64,000 nucleotides of DNA from Chthoniobacteraceae bacterium. GTDB taxonomy: Bacteria; Verrucomicrobiota; Verrucomicrobiia; Chthoniobacterales; Chthoniobacteraceae. Positions 53,992 to 64,000 of this stretch are shown in pieces. The stretch spans positions 36,512 to 100,511 of the forward strand of contig CANJNZ010000006.1 in NCBI GenBank assembly GCA_947476045.1, in the 5' to 3' direction. Under the pieces are notes generated by a model. That model did not search any database. It had not been told where the DNA came from and saw only the letters and a list, made by a program, of their open reading frames with translations. Numbering within the stretch: position 1 is the first letter of the stretch; the number at the start of each line of letters is the position of its first letter. A program made the position numbers and the translations under genes.

Positions 53992-54379
53992 TGGCTCCAG
54001 GAACTCGATGAATGCAGGCGCGGCGGGCTGGTGACGATTGAGGTTTTCGCGTATCAGCGCGCAGAGAAGCTGGACGAACTGATGAAAAAAACCGCGCCGG
54101 CTCTGGCTCGGCTGGCTGCTCGCGGGACTTCCGCTTGCGATCGTTTGCGGTGGCCTCGCGTGGCTGTTTACACAGGACTGGCGAAAGGCCGCGCTGGGTG
54201 CGGGCATCGCGGGTGCATGGGGAGTGTCGGCGCTGGGACGCATGGCGTGCGATCATCTGCGCAACGTGCAACTGCGCGAACAGCTTCGCATTCTCCGCGA
54301 ATTGCTGGAGCGCGATTTGGTGAGTGCTGAGGAGTTTTCCGCCTTTGAGGAACAGTTGCACAATGCAAACGCAGCGTGA
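53992..54379 (+). pseudogene. Small membrane protein gene frameshifted at a run of seven A
   Basis: The frame starting ATG 53992 reads LQELDECRRGGLVTIEVF ... EKLDELMKK and meets a run of seven A (54085-54091). Past it, that frame degenerates, whereas the next frame reads RRLWLGWLLAGLPLAIVCGG, another membrane helix and a helical tail LRNVQLREQLRILRELLERD to TGA at 54379. Removing one A joins the two into about 129 residues. The tail and the layout (two helices, charged C-terminus) resemble the next gene. It may be a true one-base frameshift, a phase-variable switch, programmed slippage or a sequencing error at a homopolymer. The exact start is uncertain. Confidence 0.6.
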
Positions 54380-54433
54380 GTTTGGAAAATTGCCCGCCGG
54401 TGCATGGCGCGGAATCTGCAATGCAGTGCATCC

Positions 54434-54847
54434 ATGAAACCACTCTTCGTCGGCGTTTGTGATCAATACGCAGCAAGTCTGCATCATCTCGAGGAAACCC
54501 GGGGCCACCTCCTCAACGAGGATGAATACCAGATGCTCCGCAAAGAATTGCTGGATGAACTGGCAACCGTGGAGCGGCGTCCGCTCGGCGTCGCAGCCGC
54601 TACCGCCATCGCGCTCGCAGGCTGCTTGTCATGGATACTGGCGCTTCAATTTGCGAAGCAAAATCCCGCAATGCTCTACGGCGCAAGTATCGTGGCGCTG
54701 CTGTGTGGCGCGGTCTTGATTATCCAGTCGCAGCAACGGGACCCGGGACAAAAACTGCGGCTGGCGATGCTGCATTCCGCACGCGAGCACAAGCTGGTGA
54801 ATGATGAGGAATTCGCTCGTGTGCGTTCGCGACTCGTGATGGGTTGA
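54434..54847 (+). CDS. Small membrane protein with SHOCT-like ends
   Basis: 137 residues from ATG 54434; an ATG at 54404 adds ten residues without clear merit. Residues 1-45 are helical and acidic (HHLEETRGHLLNEDEYQML), residues 55-100 contain two membrane helices (VAAATAIALAGCLSWILAL; MLYGASIVALLCGAVLIIQ), and the C-terminus again has the pattern K-L-V-N-D-E-E-F-A-R-V-R-S-R-L. That ending resembles the short C-terminal SHOCT motif. It follows the frameshifted gene closely and seems related to it. Function unknown. Confidence 0.65.
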   Translation: MKPLFVGVCDQYAASLHHLEETRGHLLNEDEYQMLRKELLDELATVERRPLGVAAATAIALAGCLSWILALQFAKQNPAMLYGASIVALLCGAVLIIQSQQRDPGQKLRLAMLHSAREHKLVNDEEFARVRSRLVMG

Positions 54848-54961
54848 CGGTCTGTCGCAGGCCGGCACTACGTGCATTCAAAGAACGAGCGGAAGTGGGA
54901 TTTTCATTTCACTGACAACCGCAGTTGCATCCCCCGCCCTTTTCCAATTATCACACAAGGC

Positions 54962-55687
54962 GTGAACTGCTGCTCATTCTTCCGCTCATCCATCGGAAAA
55001 AAAACCGTCGTCGCCGTAACGGGCCTCATGCTCCTTGGCTTTGTGATCGTGCACCTGCTCGGCAACCTGCAATTTTTTGCCGACCCGCATGTCATCAATG
55101 AATACGGAAGCAAACTGCGCCACCTTCCATTCGGCCTGTTGTGGGTGATGCGCGCGGGGCTGCTCTTCGTCGCCGTGATGCACATCGTCACCACCATCAT
55201 GCTGGTGAAAGCGAACCGCGCTGCGAAGGGGCAGGGTTATGCACATAAAGCGAGCGTGCAGAGCAAAGTCGCCACGCGCCTCATGGCGCTGAGCGGGATC
55301 GTGCTGCTGAGCTATATCGTTTTTCACATCCTCCACTTCACCACGCACAACGTGGACTCCAGCTACGACAACTGGATGGATGGTGAACATCACGACGTGT
55401 ATCGGATGCTCGTCGCGGGCTTCAACAACAAGGCCATCTCCATCTTTTACATCGTGGCGATGCTGCTCCTCGCCATGCACCTCAGCCACGGCGCAGCGAG
55501 CCTTTTCCAGACGCTCGGACTGCGAACGAAAAAACTCGCCTGCACGCTCGGCTGCGCCGCGCAAATCCTCGCGTGGGTGCTCTGCGCTGGTTACATCAGC
55601 ATCCCCGTCGCGGTGCTCGCGGGGCAATACGACAAGGCCTATATCGAATCGAAGGGCGCGGTGCCAGCACCTGCTCCGGCGAAGTAA
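54962..55687 (+). CDS. sdhC: Succinate dehydrogenase / fumarate reductase cytochrome b558 subunit
   Basis: About 241 residues from GTG 54962, chosen because it places VNCCSFFRSSIGKKTVVAVTG at the normal family start; an ATG at 54872 adds 30 polar residues that do not look like the family. Five membrane helices with histidines for two b haems can be seen: VIVHLLGNLQFF, AVMHIVTTIM, IVFHILHFTTHNVD, LAMHLSHGAASLFQTLG. This is the single-subunit cytochrome b558 form, anchoring SdhA/SdhB and passing electrons to or from quinone. In most genomes sdhA and sdhB follow directly; here the next gene is convergent and unrelated, so the other subunits must be encoded elsewhere. Confidence 0.88.
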   Translation: MNCCSFFRSSIGKKTVVAVTGLMLLGFVIVHLLGNLQFFADPHVINEYGSKLRHLPFGLLWVMRAGLLFVAVMHIVTTIMLVKANRAAKGQGYAHKASVQSKVATRLMALSGIVLLSYIVFHILHFTTHNVDSSYDNWMDGEHHDVYRMLVAGFNNKAISIFYIVAMLLLAMHLSHGAASLFQTLGLRTKKLACTLGCAAQILAWVLCAGYISIPVAVLAGQYDKAYIESKGAVPAPAPAK

Positions 55688-55697
55688 CTTAGCCTGC

Positions 55698-55721
55698 CGA
55701 ATAGGGCGTATAGGGCCTATT
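55698..55721. repeat. TATAGGGC-type inverted repeat between convergent genes
   Basis: AATAGG ... CCTATT surround GCGTATAGGG, forming a short stem that overlaps the stop codon of the four-helix gene and lies 11 bp past the sdhC stop. Related TATAGGGC words recur at 56334-56370 on the other side of the four-helix gene. Confidence 0.5.
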
Positions 55722-56289
55722 GGTTTTCGTGGCGGTGCTTGAGCCGGGCTATGGTCATTCGCTCGCGGATGCCGCCGTTTTCGACGAAATCGCTCTCAAG
55801 ATGGCGGAGGTATTGATCGAGCAGGTAGTTCGTCTGGTGAATGAGGCAGATGGCGAGGTTGGCGACCGTTTCGGCGGGACGGGTCTCGACGAACTCGCGG
55901 TAGGTCTCGAAGGACTCGTCTTTAGTGCGGCCGAGTTTGCGGGCGTAGAGTGCTTGGGGGCTGTCTTTTTTCCAAAGGATGAGGTCGCGGGTGCGGAGGA
56001 AATCCTGATAGTCAATGAGCAGTTCTTCGAGAGACGCGCGGGCGACGTTGGTGAGTTTGAGTTCGGTCTGGCTGGAGGTGAGTGCGGCTTTTGCGCCCTC
56101 GGCGATGTTCTGTTTTCCCGAGCGGGCGGCCTGGAGCATCTGGTCATTGGTGCGGTCGCTTTTCTGGAGGAAGCGGGCGCAGAAACGGAAGGTGATGTCG
56201 TAGAGGGCCTCGGCTTTTTTGTAGAAGAGCAGCTCGCGGTAGTTGCCACGAGCCGGGAGGAATGGGCGCTTTTCTTGTTCGTCGCTCAT
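55717..56289 (-). CDS. Four-helix-bundle protein (S23/IVP-like, suffix-domain type)
   Basis: 190 residues from ATG 56289; an ATG at 56310 adds seven. The core GNYRELLFYKKAEALYDITF ... DQMLQAARSGKQNIAEG is the four-helix-bundle family first seen in 23S rRNA intervening sequences (PF05635), here in the longer version with a suffix of about 70 residues. LEELLIDYQDFLRTRDL and the later YREFVETRP continue the bundle. Members bind nucleic acid, and the related Avd protein serves diversity-generating retroelements, but no reverse transcriptase is seen here. The gene is bracketed by TATAGGGC-type palindromes and starts just past the ppdK terminator, so it resembles an inserted cassette. Confidence 0.85.
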   Translation of the reverse strand: MSDEQEKRPFLPARGNYRELLFYKKAEALYDITFRFCARFLQKSDRTNDQMLQAARSGKQNIAEGAKAALTSSQTELKLTNVARASLEELLIDYQDFLRTRDLILWKKDSPQALYARKLGRTKDESFETYREFVETRPAETVANLAICLIHQTNYLLDQYLRHLESDFVENGGIRERMTIARLKHRHENQ

Positions 56290-56327
56290 ACTGGCAGGGT
56301 GGGACGCCACGAGTGCTTTCGCGAGCG

Positions 56328-56369
56328 AAAAAAAGGCCCTATAGGGCTTATACGCACCTATAGGGCCTA
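56328..56369 (-). terminator. Rho-independent terminator of ppdK
   Basis: On the minus strand AGGCCCTATAGG and CCTATAGGGCCT form a perfect 12-bp stem with an 11-nt loop, followed directly by seven T. It starts 27 bp beyond the ppdK stop. Confidence 0.85.
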
Positions 56370-56396
56370 TGTGCTTCGCGCTATTCGCGCGGAAGA

Positions 56397-59171
<2,775 letters not shown>

Positions 59172-59350
59172 AGTATTTGTGTGTGTAGTTGGTGTTGAAA
59201 AAACACGCCGCAACGGATGGCACAGCCTCCGAGCGGCGAGAAAAGGAGCGCGGTGTATGGCAGAGCGAGCGCACGATTCAAGGGATTTTCCACATCCCGC
59301 CGCCGATACGGTGCTTTTTACCTCAGCAGACCAGCAATACCGCCGGCGCT

Positions 59351-59914
59351 TTAATCATTTTCCGAAGGCAGCATTCGCACGTTTTTGTCGAAGCACTCGG
59401 GGCAGATGCCGTGACTGAAACTGCTGCCCGTATGCTCGGCGATATAGCCTTCCACGGCCTGCCAGTAATTCCGGTCGTCACGCACTTTTTTGCAATACAT
59501 GCAGATGGGAATGAGTTCCTTCAACTCGCGGATTTGCGTGGTGAACTCGACGATGCGCTCGGCGACACGCAGACGCATCATGATGGCCTCGCGGTCGAGC
59601 GGCTTCGTGAGGAAGTCGTCCACGCCGGCATCCATCGCCTTGCGCAAATTATCGCGCCCGGTGTGAATGGCGGTCAGCAGAATAAAATAGGTGTATTCGG
59701 TCCGCGGACGCCCGCGCACTTTGGCGCAAAGTTCAAGACCGTCCGTTTTGGGCATCATCCAGTCGCTCACGATCACGCGTGTAGGCTCGCGATCAAACTC
59801 CTCCCATGCGGTCTTTCCATCGTCACAGACGATGGTTTTGTGGCCCGCGTTTTCGAGGGTGAATTGGAGAATTTTTGCGGAGACCGGATCGTCTTCGGCG
59901 ATTAAGATTTTCAT
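59351..59914 (-). CDS. Response regulator with C-terminal four-Cys zinc-finger-like tail
   Basis: 187 residues. The receiver domain covers 1-120: acidic pair in AEDDP, phospho-acceptor D51 (VIVSDWMMP), T81 and K104 (LTKPL). After a helical linker, a 45-residue tail carries C138-M-Y-C141 and C171-P-E-C174 with the family words [14 protein letters not shown] and [10 protein letters not shown], a likely zinc site also found attached to other signalling domains. There is no DNA-binding or enzymatic output domain. Its start overlaps the stop of the hybrid kinase by 4 nt (ATGA), so it is translationally coupled to and is the probable phosphotransfer partner of that kinase. Confidence 0.9.
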   Translation of the reverse strand: MKILIAEDDPVSAKILQFTLENAGHKTIVCDDGKTAWEEFDREPTRVIVSDWMMPKTDGLELCAKVRGRPRTEYTYFILLTAIHTGRDNLRKAMDAGVDDFLTKPLDREAIMMRLRVAERIVEFTTQIRELKELIPICMYCKKVRDDRNYWQAVEGYIAEHTGSSFSHGICPECFDKNVRMLPSEND

Positions 59915-62900
59915 GCTTTTGCTGACAGGCTGGCTGGTATTTCGTTTTCGAGAGCGATGCGGAGGTAGCTGAATTCGCGCCCGGCGTCTTCCAGTATTCC
60001 AGATACCTTATCAATATCGCCGGCGTCCGCCGCCTGCTCGAGGTGCTCGCAGATCTTCTGAAGCCGGTTGGCCCCGAAGTTTGAGCAACTGCCCTTGAGC
60101 GTGTGCGCGGCACGCGAAAGGCGGGCGGCGTCCTTGTGCGCCAGCGCTTCCCGGGCATCCGCTAAAATGGATGGCGTGTTTTCCAAAAAGAGAGTGATGA
60201 GGCCCGCGACGATGTTCTGACCGGTCTCTGCTTCAAGCTCGCGAACCCCTTCGAGCACATTTGTATCGAATGCCGCATCGCTGGATGCGCCGCTTCCATT
60301 TTCCCCAAAGCCATGGATATCGATAGAACGGGCAATTGCCGCTTCGAGTTCATCCAGCCGGACGGGCTTGCTCAAATAGTCATCCATGCCGGCGGCAATA
60401 CAACGCTCCCGGTCGCCGACGAGACTATGCGCGGTCATGGCGATGATCCACACACGCTGCCCGAGCTCGGCGATGCGGATACGACGCGCTGTTTCGTAGC
60501 CGTCCATCAATGGCATCTGACAATCCATAAGGATCAAATCGTAGTGCGTCTTGGCGATTGCGACGAGCACAGCCTCGCCGTTCGGGACAATGGTGGCGGT
60601 GTAGCCAAGTTTCAGGAGTTGATAGAGGACGACCTTTTGATTCACCGGACTATCCTCGGCGACAAGAATGCGGAGCGCGTTGGAATTGCGCACGGGCTCG
60701 GTGGGCAAAACCGGTGCGGGGGCCGGAGGCAGACTGCGCAACTTCTTCCCCTGCGACGGGTGAGACGCCAGCCCGGGGCGCTTTTCACCCGCAGCTCCAC
60801 GCGCGAAAACCCGCTCCAGCGTTTCGCGCAGCGGCACCACTTTCAAAGGCTTCGTGAGTTGGGCTTCGATTTCCGCTTCGCGCAATTCCTCGGTCTCCTC
60901 GGTCTCCTCGGTCTCCTCGGTCTCCTCGGCGTGGTCGAGCGATGCGAGCAGGATGAGGCGCGTGGATGCCAGTTTCGGACTGGCTTTGAAAATACGCGCG
61001 AGCGAGAGCCCGTCGCCATCCGGAAGTTTGTGATCAAACAGGGCAAGGTCAAAACCCCGGCCCACCGCTTTTTCATGCAATGCAACCCGCTGGGCCTCCT
61101 GCATGGATGCTGCATGGACATCGTCCATTCCCCAATTGCTGAATAGATGGTGCAGCGTGCGCCGGGTGCTGGAGCGGCCATCGACAATAAGAACACGCCG
61201 GCCCTGTGCTGCCGGAGGCCCTGAAAGCGCAGGCTCCTGCACAGCCCGTTTGGAAAGCCGCGCTGTAAACCAAAACGTCGAACCTTTTCCATACTCGCTG
61301 TGGACGCCAATTTCGCCACCCATCTGTGAAACGAGACGGCGGCAAATCGCGAGACCAAGCCCGGTCCCGCCGTATTTTCTGGTGGTCGAACCATCCGCCT
61401 GCACAAACGCCTGGAAAAGTTTCGCGCGCTGCTCGGGCGTGATTCCGATACCGGTGTCGCTCACGCTGATGCGGAGGAGCGCATCGTTTTCACCGTCCTC
61501 CTCGACTTCAGCGCACACGAACACCTCGCCTTGCGATGTGAATTTGACGGCGTTCCCGACAAGGTTCGTAAGCACCTGGCGCAGACGCCCCGGGTCGCCG
61601 CGCAACCCAGTGGGCACATCGAGGCAGACGAGTGTTCCGACTTCGATGCCCTTGGTGAGCGCACGGCTCGCGATCAGATCCATCGTGCCTTCGATCACAT
61701 CGCGCAAATTGAAATCAATCTCCTCAAATGTAAGCATGCCCGCTTCGATCTTGGAGAAGTCCAGGATGTCGTTGATGATCTTCAGCAAGGCCTCGGCGCT
61801 GTCACCGATGGTCATCGTGAAATCGCGCTGGCGTGATGTCAGATCCGTATCGAGCATCAGGCCGGCCATGCCGATGATGCCATTCATCGGCGTGCGAATT
61901 TCGTGGCTCATGTTCGCAAGAAATTCGCTCTTGAGACGTGCGGATTCGAGCGCCGTGTCACGGGCCTCTGCCATCGCGCGCTCGGCTTCCTTGCTGGCGG
62001 TGACATCCTCGACGGCACCTTCGAAATAAAGCAGTTTCCCCTCCTTGTCGCGGACACAGCGCGCGTGCTCGGAAATCCAAATGATCGAGCCATCTTTCCG
62101 GTATGCCTGTGATTCAAATTTAATCACCTCGCCGGCTTTCTCCATCAATGCGTGAAACTCTTCACGACGTTTCGGGTCCACATAAATCTGCCGCCCGATA
62201 TCATTCACGTTCGTCATCAAATCGTCCGGCGAATCGTAGCCGTGGATCCGCGCGAGCGCGGGGTTTGCGTTGAGGTAGCGTCCATCGGGCGTGGCCTGAA
62301 AAATACCTTCGATCGCATTCTCGAAAATGGTGCGGTATTTTTCCTCTGCGGAGCGCAGTTCGACCTCGGTCTCCTTGAGCGCACTGATGTCCTGCATGGT
62401 CGAGCGCAACCCGATAATCGCACCTCCCGCATCGCGAATGATGCGGTCGCGCACCAGCACCGGGGTGAGCGAGCCATCTTTGCGACGGAAGGTCCGCTGG
62501 TAGGCATCATCTCCCACACCGCTGCCGGCAAGCTTGCGGGCGGTGGTCTGTTTCGATGTTCGCTCGACGACAAAATCCCAGACAGGTCGTCCAACCATCT
62601 CGGCGGAGCTATAGCCGAGAAGCGCGAGCTCCGTCTTATTCACGCGGGTGATGCAACCTTCTGTATCCAGTTCGTGGTAGGCGGCGGGTGCGTCGTCGAA
62701 AAGATCGCGGAAGGTCGCCTCGCGTTGTTTGAGCAGGCGCTCGGCCTTGCGCTGCTCGCGCACATCGATGCCAATGCCGCCCAGCAGCTTTCTGCCTCCT
62801 CCGCTGGTGATCGGGAATTTCACCATCAGCCACTCGTGCGTTTTTCCGTCACCCGTGGTGACAACTTCGATTTGCTGCACTGAGCGATTCGTCTCGATGA

Positions 62901-64000
62901 CACGCCGGTCGTATTCCGACACAGAACGCGCCGCCTCGATCGGCAGCCAGTCGAAGTCGCTTTTTCCAATCATCTCATCGATGGTGACACCGTAGGCGTC
63001 GGCCATGATTCTATTGATGAATAGCATCCGCCCTTGATCGTCCTTGATGAAGCAAAGTGTCGGGCTGTGATCCATGAACGCCTGAAAGCGCTCCTCACTT
63101 TCGCGCAATGCACTTTCCGCCAGCTTGCGCTCGGTGAGATCGTTCCAGACGGCGAGCAAAACTTCACGGCCATTCAGAAACACGGGTGTAATCGCAATCT
63201 CGACCGGAAACACCTGGCCATTGCTTCGCCGGGCCTGCCACTCAAAACGAAAGTGCCCGACACCACGCGCCAGAAGCCAGAGTTCGCGGCGTTTGTCCGG
63301 TGAAAGGGAACCATCCGGCTGTCGCTCGGGGGCGAGTTGATCGGGGTTCAGCGCCAGCAGTTCGAGTTTTGTCGAGCACCGCATCATTTCCACCGCCGAG
63401 TGATTGCAGTCCAGGATGGACTCCTCATCAAAGATGATGTGCGCATTCGCCGAATGTTCGAAGAGCACCCGGAATTTCTCCTCTGCCGAGCGCGCTCCGG
63501 TGATGTCGCGGGCGACCACGAGGACGCGCTCCGTTCTTCCCGTGTCATCAGGAATCGGCGTCAGCATCACATCATACCAACGCCCCTCCCCGTTCCGCAT
63601 ATAATTGATGCCTTGATAGCGCCCAACCCGGCCTTTCAAAGCAATGCCAAGCGCATTGTCGCAGGATACGCGGGCTTCACCGGCCCAAATATCCATCCAC
63701 ATCAAATTCTCAACAGGTTTCAGCCCGACTTCCTCAATCATTCTCCATGTCGCAGAGTTCACGACTTTGAGCCGGCCTTTCACATCCAGCATCGCGATGC
63801 AATCGCTGCTGTTCTCGATCATGCGTCCGTTCAGATCCTCCGCATGCCGCAGGTCGGTGTAAAAGTTTTTCTGTAAATTGCTCTGCCTTTGCTGAGCCTG
63901 ACTCCCCTGCGGGAGCGGCGAAGCGAAGGCGAGCGTAGCGAGCCGAGCGCAGCAGCTCCCGCAGGGGAGTGGTCGCGTTCGTAGTCTGGCAGAGGGTGGG
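59911..64000 (-). CDS. Multi-PAS hybrid histidine kinase with two receivers and HPt, 5' end not in window
   Basis: The frame runs from the edge to 59911; the first ATG is 63822 (1303 residues). Before it the frame stays open and reads TDLRHAEDLNGRM, a normal lead-in to a PAS domain, so the real start is probably beyond the edge. Five PAS domains follow (for example EKFRVLFEHSANAHIIFDEE, ERFQAFMDHSPTLCFIKDDQ, EKYRTIFENAIEGIFQATPD). HisKA has the phospho-His in NMSHEIRTPMNG; HATPase_c has NLVGNAVKFT, DTGIGI and GGTGLGLAI. Receiver 1 (LALFDHKLPDGDG) has lost one residue of its acidic pocket and contains an EET repeat. Receiver 2 is complete (ILVAEDSPVN, LILMDCQMP, LSKPV). The HPt domain has its His in AAHTLKGSCSNFG. 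No membrane helix is seen, so sensing is probably cytoplasmic. It is coupled to the response regulator at 59914. Confidence 0.9.
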   Translation of the reverse strand, partial: PPSARLRTRPLPCGSCCARLATLAFASPLPQGSQAQQRQSNLQKNFYTDLRHAEDLNGRMIENSSDCIAMLDVKGRLKVVNSATWRMIEEVGLKPVENLMWMDIWAGEARVSCDNALGIALKGRVGRYQGINYMRNGEGRWYDVMLTPIPDDTGRTERVLVVARDITGARSAEEKFRVLFEHSANAHIIFDEESILDCNHSAVEMMRCSTKLELLALNPDQLAPERQPDGSLSPDKRRELWLLARGVGHFRFEWQARRSNGQVFPVEIAITPVFLNGREVLLAVWNDLTERKLAESALRESEERFQAFMDHSPTLCFIKDDQGRMLFINRIMADAYGVTIDEMIGKSDFDWLPIEAARSVSEYDRRVIETNRSVQQIEVVTTGDGKTHEWLMVKFPITSGGGRKLLGGIGIDVREQRKAERLLKQREATFRDLFDDAPAAYHELDTEGCITRVNKTELALLGYSSAEMVGRPVWDFVVERTSKQTTARKLAGSGVGDDAYQRTFRRKDGSLTPVLVRDRIIRDAGGAIIGLRSTMQDISALKETEVELRSAEEKYRTIFENAIEGIFQATPDGRYLNANPALARIHGYDSPDDLMTNVNDIGRQIYVDPKRREEFHALMEKAGEVIKFESQAYRKDGSIIWISEHARCVRDKEGKLLYFEGAVEDVTASKEAERAMAEARDTALESARLKSEFLANMSHEIRTPMNGIIGMAGLMLDTDLTSRQRDFTMTIGDSAEALLKIINDILDFSKIEAGMLTFEEIDFNLRDVIEGTMDLIASRALTKGIEVGTLVCLDVPTGLRGDPGRLRQVLTNLVGNAVKFTSQGEVFVCAEVEEDGENDALLRISVSDTGIGITPEQRAKLFQAFVQADGSTTRKYGGTGLGLAICRRLVSQMGGEIGVHSEYGKGSTFWFTARLSKRAVQEPALSGPPAAQGRRVLIVDGRSSTRRTLHHLFSNWGMDDVHAASMQEAQRVALHEKAVGRGFDLALFDHKLPDGDGLSLARIFKASPKLASTRLILLASLDHAEETEETEETEETEELREAEIEAQLTKPLKVVPLRETLERVFARGAAGEKRPGLASHPSQGKKLRSLPPAPAPVLPTEPVRNSNALRILVAEDSPVNQKVVLYQLLKLGYTATIVPNGEAVLVAIAKTHYDLILMDCQMPLMDGYETARRIRIAELGQRVWIIAMTAHSLVGDRERCIAAGMDDYLSKPVRLDELEAAIARSIDIHGFGENGSGASSDAAFDTNVLEGVRELEAETGQNIVAGLITLFLENTPSILADAREALAHKDAARLSRAAHTLKGSCSNFGANRLQKICEHLEQAADAGDIDKVSGILEDAGREFSYLRIALENEIPASLSAKA
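60891..60926. repeat. Four tandem 9-bp units (CGGTCTCCT) inside the kinase gene
   Basis: Four exact copies encode Glu-Glu-Thr repeats on the minus strand (HAEETEETEETEETEEL) within the first receiver domain of the hybrid kinase. Because the unit is 9 bp, changes in copy number keep the frame. Confidence 0.85.
63902..63971. repeat. Palindromic repeat at the right edge, within the open kinase frame
   Basis: CTCCCCTGCGGGAGC at the left and GCTCCCGCAGGGGAG at the right are exact inverses, separated by about 40 bp rich in GCGAGCGTAGCGAGC-type words. It reads through without a stop in the kinase frame (encoding PLPCGSCCARLATLAFASPL). It is probably a dispersed palindromic element inserted in or just before the gene. 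Confidence 0.7.

Noticed and set aside
55717..56289. Accessory (Avd) protein of a diversity-generating retroelement
   Set aside because: The four-helix protein belongs to the same broad family, but no reverse transcriptase or template/variable repeat pair was seen within the window.

Overview
The window looks like a chromosomal segment of a free-living member of the Verrucomicrobiota. The reasons are indirect but consistent: high GC, start codons that mostly lack strong Shine-Dalgarno sequences, a very large PEP-CTERM/autotransporter-repeat protein, a DUF2341-LamG-ExbB fusion, many secreted glycoside hydrolases without a SusC/SusD pair, a relic of a DUF7453-type repeat protein, and many short palindromic or ATCTGCG-type repeats between genes. 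No tRNA, rRNA, CRISPR array, IS transposase or phage gene was recognised.

Layout. 1-4064 (minus strand): a three-gene unit of an OmpR-type response regulator, a ShlB/FhaC-type outer-membrane transporter, and an inner-membrane ExbB/TolQ protein carrying a periplasmic DUF2341-LamG domain (cut by the left edge). 4401-9781: a Tat-type flavin amine oxidase, a monohaem cytochrome c, a pseudogene relic, an NYN-domain protein and a sodium/solute symporter. 9813-20265 (minus): a five-gene run of exported proteins: GH42-like hydrolase, two GH20 hexosaminidases, an SGNH esterase and a DUF5107-TPR protein. 20564-30613 (plus): a discoidin-like protein, a zinc metallopeptidase, then a tight trio of a GH20-F5/8C-GH32 fusion, a beta-propeller glycosidase-like protein and a stand-alone GH32. 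A CE4 deacetylase follows at 31084-31887. Together these suggest attack on a glycan or glycoconjugate containing HexNAc, possibly fructosyl and galactosyl residues, at the cell surface or in the periplasm. The substrate is inferred, not shown.

32239-44280 (minus) encodes one 4013-residue surface protein with LamG-like, PA14-like and autotransporter-repeat segments and a PEP-CTERM tail. Its upstream region holds homopolymer tracts and 23 tandem copies of a 7-bp unit. Behind it lies an operon of three flavin-dependent (tryptophan) halogenase paralogues (44885-49480), bracketed by a short direct repeat.

49673-64000 is mostly housekeeping and signalling: Uup-type ABC-F ATPase, STAS protein, lipoprotein, TraB/GumN-family protein, two small membrane proteins (one frameshifted at a run of seven A), an isolated cytochrome b558-type SdhC, a four-helix-bundle protein, pyruvate phosphate dikinase with a clear terminator, and a response regulator overlapping a very large multi-PAS hybrid histidine kinase that is still open at the right edge. 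Homology statements rest on motif recognition by eye; no database search was run.
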